A stretch of DNA of 10,077 nt, taken from NCBI GenBank assembly GCA_964411665.1, contig CAYPMR010000107.1:1-10077 (forward strand), given 5' to 3'. A program made the translations under genes and the position numbers. Source of the stretch: CALFCE01 sp964411665 (GTDB taxonomy: Bacteria; Pseudomonadota; Gammaproteobacteria; Granulosicoccales; Granulosicoccaceae). Under the pieces are notes generated by a model. It was not told the DNA's origin and ran no database searches. It saw only the letters and a program-made list of their open reading frames with translations. Shown piece after piece: positions 5,293 through 10,077 of this stretch; the stretch's first letter is position 1; every line of letters starts with the position of its first letter.

Positions 5293-6300
5293 GTGAAAAT
5301 ATTAGTTACAGGTACGGCAGGATTTATAGGCTCAACACTCGCTCTGAAACTTCTCGCCCGGGGCGATGAAGTTATCGGGATCGACAACATTAATGATTAC
5401 TATGATGTCAACCTGAAACTTGCCAGATTGGAACGAGTTAAAAGTCATGCTGGCTTTGTCGAAGTCCGTGGTGACCTGGAAGATCGCAAATTAATTGAAA
5501 AAACATTCGCTGAACATCGACCAGAGCGAGTGGTAAATCTGGCAGCCCAGGCTGGCGTCAGGTACTCAATAGAAAATCCGCACGCTTACATTGAGTCCAA
5601 TATCATCGGTTTTATGAATATCTTGCAAGCCTGTCGGGAAAACAGCGTTGAACACCTTGTTTACGCATCTACCAGTTCTGTGTACGGCTCGCACACAAAC
5701 ATGCCGTTCTCTGTGCACACAGGTGTCGATCACCCGATGAGTCTGTATGCAGCGACGAAAAAATCAAATGAACTCATGGCACATACGTACAGTCATTTGT
5801 TTGAACTGCCTACAACCGGCTTGAGGTTTTTCACGGTCTACGGCCCCTGGGGCAGACCTGATATGGCGCTGTTTCTATTCACCAAAAATATCCTCGCAGG
5901 TGAGCCCATTAACGTGTTCAATCACGGCAAACACAAACGAGATTTCACCTACGTGGACGATATTGTAGAGGGTGTGATCCGGACTCTCGATTCCACGGCA
6001 GCGCCAAACCCTGACTGGAACTCTGCAGACCCAGACCCGGCTACCAGTTCAGCGCCCTATCGCATTTACAATATTGGCAACAACGCACCTGTTGACCTGG
6101 AGCACTATATCGCGGTACTCGAAGATTGCCTCGGTAAAAAAGCCGAGCGCAATTTGTTGCCACTACAGCCTGGCGACGTGCCCGATACCTATGCAGATGT
6201 TACGCAACTAATTGACGATGTCGGCTACAAGCCGGATACCTCTGTAGAAGATGGCATAAGAAATTTCGTTAACTGGTATACCGAGTACTACAAGGTTTAG
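5293..6300 (+). CDS. UDP-glucuronate 4-epimerase family (CapI/WbnF-like)
   Basis: A 335-residue extended short-chain dehydrogenase, cytoplasmic and NAD-dependent. Family members interconvert UDP-glucuronate and UDP-galacturonate by C4 epimerisation. The NAD motif is TGTAGFIGS (6-14), followed by GIDNINDYYDVNLK (29-42), typical of the CapI group. NLAAQAGVRYSI (82-93), ASTSSVYG (125-132) and the catalytic pair Tyr152/Lys156 in SLYAATKKSNE are intact. FFTVYGPWGRPDMA (179-192) and KRDFTYVDDIVEG complete the signature. The start is GTG: an in-frame TAG stands immediately before it, and MKILVTGTAGFIGS is the usual family N terminus. ACGGA lies 8 bases upstream. It follows the dehydrogenase, so the two probably make related UDP-uronic acids. 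Close relatives include 5-epimerases or enzymes acting on other UDP-uronates, so the exact substrate is not certain. Its stop is 30 bases from the stop of the opposite-strand DUF218 gene. Confidence 0.9.
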   Translation: MKILVTGTAGFIGSTLALKLLARGDEVIGIDNINDYYDVNLKLARLERVKSHAGFVEVRGDLEDRKLIEKTFAEHRPERVVNLAAQAGVRYSIENPHAYIESNIIGFMNILQACRENSVEHLVYASTSSVYGSHTNMPFSVHTGVDHPMSLYAATKKSNELMAHTYSHLFELPTTGLRFFTVYGPWGRPDMALFLFTKNILAGEPINVFNHGKHKRDFTYVDDIVEGVIRTLDSTAAPNPDWNSADPDPATSSAPYRIYNIGNNAPVDLEHYIAVLEDCLGKKAERNLLPLQPGDVPDTYADVTQLIDDVGYKPDTSVEDGIRNFVNWYTEYYKV

Positions 6301-6330
6301 GCAATTACTGATTTATCAAGCGAGACAGAT

Positions 6331-7119
6331 CTACAAATAGCCCTTCAATCGGTAGAACAAAAAGCCAACCCACTCATGTAGCATAAGATCAAACTTTCTA
6401 AGTGCCGTAGTTTGCGGCACTAGATACCACCATGGAACACCTGGTATTGCTTGTCTGTCAACAGGTACCGGGCAAACATCAAACCCTGCCGATCTGAACA
6501 CTGCAGCAGATCGGGTCATATGTAACGCACTGGTTAATAATCGTATAGGTATAGACACCGACGTGGAGCCATCGGTACCCTGCACATCCTGAGCAAACCA
6601 GTCTTTCAATTCATTGGCACTGGCAACTGTGTTGTTCGAATTGCGTTCTAACACGATCCGCTCCGGATGCACACCCGCCATCACAAAGAAAGAACGCATA
6701 ACATCTGCCTCGGCAATACCATTTCGTTGACTGCCACCTAGCAGATATACAGGTTGTTCATCCGGATAGCTGTTAATGATGTCAATGGCCTCTACCATAC
6801 GCACAAAGGTGGCCTGATAGATTTTTCCTAGATCATCAACAGATTCAACACGGGACGAAACACCACCACTTAAAACGACAAGCGGTAATTCAGCGGACAC
6901 ACATTCTTTGGATGCATCCGCCACACGCTCGGTTTTTGCCAGCATGCGATTGACCGTTGCTGGTGATGCAGCAAACACCAGACCCGCAAGCATGCACGAA
7001 GTCAAAAAAGCCAGGATTTTCTTTCTAAAGGAACCCCCGGGCAATAACCAGGCGAATAGAAAGGTACACACTACTGCAATGAACAGTAAAGCGATTGGAT
7101 CTATGAAAAGTTCAGCCAT
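6331..7119 (-). CDS. YdcF/ElyC/SanA-like DUF218 inner-membrane protein
   Basis: A 262-residue protein with two N-terminal transmembrane helices (about 7-26 and 34-52) and a DUF218 domain. The domain shows LVVLSGGVSS (80-89), YLLGGSQRNG (125-134), AEADVM...AGVHPERIVLERNSNNTVASANE (137-170) and LLTSALHMTRSAAVFRSAGF (194-213), as in E. coli ElyC and YdcF. ElyC affects envelope and peptidoglycan homeostasis at low temperature; the biochemical activity of the family is not firmly settled. The domain should lie in the periplasm. The reading frame extends upstream to ATG at 7278, but the extra 53 residues are cysteine-rich and unconserved-looking, overlap the lysR start, and cross an A/T-rich promoter region. 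I therefore chose ATG at 7119, which gives the length of ElyC (about 260) and places the first helix at the N terminus. No clear ribosome-binding site precedes it. It converges on the epimerase gene and diverges from the LysR gene. Confidence 0.8.
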   Translation of the reverse strand: MAELFIDPIALLFIAVVCTFLFAWLLPGGSFRKKILAFLTSCMLAGLVFAASPATVNRMLAKTERVADASKECVSAELPLVVLSGGVSSRVESVDDLGKIYQATFVRMVEAIDIINSYPDEQPVYLLGGSQRNGIAEADVMRSFFVMAGVHPERIVLERNSNNTVASANELKDWFAQDVQGTDGSTSVSIPIRLLTSALHMTRSAAVFRSAGFDVCPVPVDRQAIPGVPWWYLVPQTTALRKFDLMLHEWVGFLFYRLKGYL

Positions 7120-7256
7120 GCGCAAATCGATCGGTGAAAATTGCTTTATACTGCAACATTGGTGTTTATTATGCTTTTGATAAAATGCATTATTTTTTAT
7201 AATATAGAGCAATACAGCTCGCGAATCCATACAGCAAAATGTCGCCAAGAGGGCAC
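7120..7256. promoter_or_regulatory. A/T-rich divergent promoter region between the DUF218 gene and lysR-type gene
   Basis: Bases 7165-7206 are strikingly A/T-rich. TTGATA (7177-7182) and a perfect TATAAT (7198-7203) could drive the regulator gene, though the 15-base spacer is short; TAATAT (7200-7205) gives 17. ATGC (7171-7174) and GCAT (7187-7190) form a spaced dyad, and AATGCATT (7184-7191) is palindromic. LysR-type proteins often control their own divergent promoter, so an operator here is likely in principle, but no classic T-N11-A box is assigned. Confidence 0.5.
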
Positions 7257-8246
7257 ATGAGTCAACTGACGGCAACAAGTAAAACTAATAAAATCAAACA
7301 ATTACAGGCTTTTTGTCGAGCTGCACAAAACGGCAGTATCTCGAAGGCTGCCGAACGGCTCAAGCTTAGCCAACCCTCGGTTTCTTTGCAGATCCAATCC
7401 TTGGAAAAAGATCTCGACACTGTTTTGTTTGAACGATCCGGGCCAAAAATACGTTTGACACCCGCTGGTGAACTGCTGCTTAAAATGGCGCTACCGTTGG
7501 TTGAAGGGGTCGAAAAACTCTCTGAAACCTTCGCTGCCAGGTTGGGTTCGGTCAGTACCGGCACCCTCTCCATTGCATCAGGCCACGCCACATTGCTTTA
7601 TATTTTGCCTGAACTTATCAAGGAATTTTCGTCGCTATACCCTCAGATTGATGTTCGCCTGCACAACGTCACTGGCAAAGACGGGATGAGATTGATGCGC
7701 GAGGACGAAGTCGATTTCGCCGTCGGATCAATGCTCGATATACCCGACGACATGGTCTATCACCCGATATACAACTTTACCCCGTCACTAATAACTGCGC
7801 TTGATCATCCACTGACCAAAATGCAGGAAGTGACGCTTAAGGATATCAGCCCTTACGGCCTGATTCTTCCACCTCGACATCTCAGCACATTCAGCCTGGT
7901 TGATCTTGTTTTCAGTCAACAGAATGTGCCCTACAAGATTGCACTGGAAGTCGGTGGTTGGGAGGTCATAAAACGTTATGTAGAACTGGACGTAGGCATC
8001 AGCATCGTTACCAATATCTGTTTGCGAGACAATGATGGCATCGCGGTCATACCGATGGACAAGTACTTTCCTACTCGCAGCTACGGTGCGGTGATAAGGC
8101 GAGGAAAATTTCTTTCACCGCAGGCAAAGTGTTTTCTCGAACTCATGGACACCCGGTTTTTTGACAACCAGAGTATTCCGCCTGGCAAACTGCCATCTGT
8201 TCAGGAAGACCTGAAGCTGGAAAGCTATACGGCAGATGTCAGCTGA
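7257..8246 (+). CDS. LysR-type transcriptional regulator
   Basis: A 329-residue DNA-binding regulator. The winged helix-turn-helix (about residues 13-72) shows QLQAFCRAAQNGSISKAAERL, then LSQPSVSLQIQSLEKDLDTVLFERSG and LTPAG, the standard LysR pattern. The rest is the substrate-binding domain: LSIASGHATLLYILPELIKEFSSLYPQIDVRL, EVDFAVGS, GLILPPRH and VELDVGISIVT, the last being the typical loop near the ligand pocket. The inducer cannot be read from the sequence. ATG at 7257 is preferred over ATG at 7239 because AGAGGG (7248-7253) lies just before it and 7239 has no such site. The stop is 31 bases before mnmA, so the regulator probably shares a transcript with mnmA and hflD. Its target could be the divergent DUF218 gene, its own operon or distant genes. 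Confidence 0.9.
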   Translation: MSQLTATSKTNKIKQLQAFCRAAQNGSISKAAERLKLSQPSVSLQIQSLEKDLDTVLFERSGPKIRLTPAGELLLKMALPLVEGVEKLSETFAARLGSVSTGTLSIASGHATLLYILPELIKEFSSLYPQIDVRLHNVTGKDGMRLMREDEVDFAVGSMLDIPDDMVYHPIYNFTPSLITALDHPLTKMQEVTLKDISPYGLILPPRHLSTFSLVDLVFSQQNVPYKIALEVGGWEVIKRYVELDVGISIVTNICLRDNDGIAVIPMDKYFPTRSYGAVIRRGKFLSPQAKCFLELMDTRFFDNQSIPPGKLPSVQEDLKLESYTADVS

Positions 8247-8266
8247 ACGAAATCATGTATCAAATC

Positions 8267-8270
8267 AGGG
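8267..8270 (+). promoter_or_regulatory. Ribosome-binding site that decides the mnmA start
   Basis: AGGG lies 7 bases before ATG 8278. The upstream in-frame ATG at 8236 overlaps the end of the regulator gene and would add 14 residues that MnmA proteins normally lack. Confidence 0.5.
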
Positions 8271-8277
8271 CGCAATA

Positions 8278-9453
8278 ATGACTGACCTGCTACCTAACGG
8301 CTTACCTGCATCGTCATCACGGGTGATTGTTGGCATGTCAGGCGGCGTTGACTCATCTGTAGCGGCGCTGCTACTGAAAGAACATGGGCACGAGGTCAGC
8401 GCGATATTCATGCAAAACTGGGATGACGATGACGAGCAATGTACAGCCAGACAAGACTATCGCGATGCGATGGCAGTTTGTAACAGACTCGGAATAACAC
8501 TCGAGACAGTAAACTTCGAGCGTGAATACTGGGATCGTGTGTTCGCGCATTTTCTGGAAGAGTACTCAGTCGGACGAACCCCAAACCCCGATATCTTGTG
8601 CAACAAGGAAATAAAATTCAAAGCATTCTTGAATCATGCGTTGAACGTTGGTTGCGATTTTATAGCCACCGGCCACTATGCACAGCGTACAGCACAAACA
8701 AAAGATTCATCGGTAAAACTATTACGCGGTCTTGACTGTAATAAGGATCAAAGTTACTTCCTTTATACTCTCGGTCAGAATGAACTGCGCGCAAGTCTTT
8801 TTCCTGTGGGCTCTCTAGAGAAAACCACAGTACGTCAACTGGCTAACGATGCCGGATTTCATGTGTTTAGCAAAAAAGACAGCACGGGTATTTGTTTCAT
8901 TGGCGAACGTAAATTCCAGAGTTTTCTGTCCGAATACTTGCCAGCGAAACCGGGCTCTATCGTCAGCAGCTGCGGGAAAACTCTGGGGCAACATCAGGGC
9001 TTGATGTACTACACTCTGGGGCAACGTCAGGGACTCGGTATTGGCGGCACCGACGGCTTTGGAGAAGAGCCCTGGTACGTACTAGAGAAGGATCTGGCGA
9101 GCAATACCCTCACCGTCGGCCAGGGCCATGATCATCCAAAACTATTTCGTCACATCCTGAGTGTCCATAGTCTAGACTGGTGTTCGTCCAAAAACGAAAC
9201 AGAAGATTTTGAATGCACTGCCAAAGTCCGTTACAGACAAGAGGATCAACCCGCGTCTGTCACACTGGAGCCAGGGGGACATGCGGTTGTCACTTTCGAA
9301 CAACCGGTCAGAGCCGCAACACCCGGTCAATCAATTGTATTCTATTCAGATGAAGTCTGTCTCGGCGGCGGCATCATCAGTGATTTCCCAATAGAGACTT
9401 CCACAGCAGGAAGAAGTGAAGCCCAACATACTTTGTCTAATTCAGCAAATTGA
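8278..9453 (+). CDS. mnmA: tRNA-specific 2-thiouridylase MnmA
   Basis: A 391-residue cytoplasmic enzyme that places sulfur at C2 of U34 in tRNA-Lys, tRNA-Glu and tRNA-Gln, using ATP to adenylate the base and persulfide relayed by the IscS-Tus system. The PP-loop motif SGGVDSS follows VIVGM near the N terminus. Also visible are FMQNWDDDDEQCTA, GRTPNPDILCNKEIKFKAFL with catalytic Cys108, ATGHYAQR, GLDCNKDQSYFLYTLGQ, DSTGICFIGERKF with persulfide Cys206, HQGLMYYTLGQRQGLGIGGT, and CLGGGII at the C-terminal barrel domain. Both cysteines are present and spaced as in E. coli MnmA (Cys102/Cys199). Identity is high throughout. It is followed by hflD after 10 bases, the arrangement known in E. coli. 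Having a LysR gene directly upstream is less usual. Confidence 0.97.
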   Translation: MTDLLPNGLPASSSRVIVGMSGGVDSSVAALLLKEHGHEVSAIFMQNWDDDDEQCTARQDYRDAMAVCNRLGITLETVNFEREYWDRVFAHFLEEYSVGRTPNPDILCNKEIKFKAFLNHALNVGCDFIATGHYAQRTAQTKDSSVKLLRGLDCNKDQSYFLYTLGQNELRASLFPVGSLEKTTVRQLANDAGFHVFSKKDSTGICFIGERKFQSFLSEYLPAKPGSIVSSCGKTLGQHQGLMYYTLGQRQGLGIGGTDGFGEEPWYVLEKDLASNTLTVGQGHDHPKLFRHILSVHSLDWCSSKNETEDFECTAKVRYRQEDQPASVTLEPGGHAVVTFEQPVRAATPGQSIVFYSDEVCLGGGIISDFPIETSTAGRSEAQHTLSNSAN

Positions 9454-9463
9454 ACGTTAAATC

Positions 9464-10077
9464 ATGTCCAATCTGAACACATATGAAAATCAGACAATCG
9501 CTTTAGCTGGCATCTTCCAGTCAGTCTCTCTGTGCAAAAATCTGGCGACTTATGGACGCTGCGATGAAGACTCTCTGGCCGCGTCTCTAGGATCTATCCT
9601 GAAAATTGATTCAGACGATATATTGGATATTTATAATGGTGTCGATGGATTGAAACACGGCTTACGCGTGCTAGGTTCACAACTATCAGCAATGAATCGC
9701 AATCGGGATCTTGAGCTAACACGCTATAGCGTGTCTTTGCTACAGCTCGGTAACAATCTACAGCAACAGCCCGAAACCCTTCAGAAGTTACAACACGGCA
9801 TTGAGCACGCAAACACACTGGACTTCGAAGTTACCGACAAAACACTGATTAACAATCTGGCAGACCTTTACAAAAACAACATCAGTCACATGAGCCCGCG
9901 CATTATGGTTACCGGCAACCCCGAACACCTGCAGAATGATCAAATAGCATCCAAGGTACGGGCCTGTCTTCTTGCGGGCTTGCGTTCAGTCGTTTTATGG
10001 CGCCAGTGCAACGGCAGCCGCTTCAGCCTTATTTTCAGACGCACGAAGTATCAAGCGATCAGCGAGCAGTTGTTGCA
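9464..10077 (+). CDS. hflD: High frequency lysogenization protein HflD homolog (3' end cut by window)
   Basis: An open frame from ATG 9464 runs 204 full codons to the window edge without a stop. HflD proteins are about 205-213 residues, so only a few residues are missing. Features visible are the N-terminal ALAGIFQSVSL, helical text throughout, GVDGLKHGLRVL, RYSVSLLQL, PRIMVTG near residue 145, and the C-terminal ACLLAGLRSVVLWRQCNGSRFSLIFRR, which fits the family end. In E. coli HflD is a mostly helical, peripheral inner-membrane protein that lowers lambda lysogeny by binding CII; its host role is unclear. The 10-base gap to mnmA suggests cotranscription. No strong ribosome-binding site precedes the ATG, so translation may be coupled to mnmA. 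In E. coli purB comes next. Confidence 0.93.
   Translation, partial: MSNLNTYENQTIALAGIFQSVSLCKNLATYGRCDEDSLAASLGSILKIDSDDILDIYNGVDGLKHGLRVLGSQLSAMNRNRDLELTRYSVSLLQLGNNLQQQPETLQKLQHGIEHANTLDFEVTDKTLINNLADLYKNNISHMSPRIMVTGNPEHLQNDQIASKVRACLLAGLRSVVLWRQCNGSRFSLIFRRTKYQAISEQLL
9719..9734. repeat. 16-bp perfect palindrome inside hflD
   Basis: ACACGCTATAGCGTGT is fully self-complementary. It encodes part of the LTRYSVSL stretch of HflD, and the conserved protein sequence may account for it. No T-run follows. Confidence 0.4.

Noticed and set aside
7120..7278. 53-residue N-terminal extension of the DUF218 protein
   Set aside because: It crosses the A/T-rich divergent promoter and the regulator start, has no ribosome-binding site, and makes the protein much longer than ElyC/YdcF.

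Overview
The window looks like a chromosomal segment of a gammaproteobacterium of moderate GC content. The best taxonomic evidence is the mnmA-hflD pair at the right end, a conserved gammaproteobacterial order. The dehydrogenase closely resembles TviB of enterobacteria, and the sugar transferase resembles those of exosortase (XrtA/PEP-CTERM) exopolysaccharide loci. No rRNA, tRNA, CRISPR array or insertion sequence was seen.

Left and central part (about 1-6300) is a surface-polysaccharide region. A possible C-terminal tail of an upstream gene (2-160) is followed by a membrane-anchored J-domain protein (417-1256, +). Converging on it is a polyprenyl-phosphate sugar transferase of the type that starts lipid-linked repeat-unit synthesis (1315-2751, -). 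A 442-base divergent control region with repeated TTTGCGA boxes separates this transferase from a second, shorter membrane-anchored J-domain protein (3194-3757, +). Then come a TviB-type nucleotide-sugar 6-dehydrogenase (3892-5172, +) and a CapI-type UDP-uronate 4-epimerase (5293-6300, +). Together these suggest a polymer containing uronic acid: the dehydrogenase and epimerase would make activated acidic sugars, and the transferase would load the first sugar phosphate on undecaprenyl phosphate. The two J-proteins may recruit DnaK to the membrane, possibly for this machinery; that role is inference.

Right part (about 6330-10077) starts with a YdcF/ElyC/SanA-like DUF218 membrane protein (6331-7119, -), convergent with the epimerase and divergent from a LysR-type regulator (7257-8246, +). 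The regulator is followed at short spacing by mnmA (8278-9453, +), the tRNA 2-thiouridylase, and hflD (9464 to beyond the window end, +). These three probably form one transcription unit.

The most interesting feature is the pair of paralogous transmembrane J-domain proteins around the sugar transferase. They share an unusual J-domain with a conserved YH..N..LP tail but have different linkers and C-terminal tails. Smaller points are the dehydrogenase/epimerase substrate mismatch, the TTTGCGA cluster and several inverted repeats next to start or stop codons.
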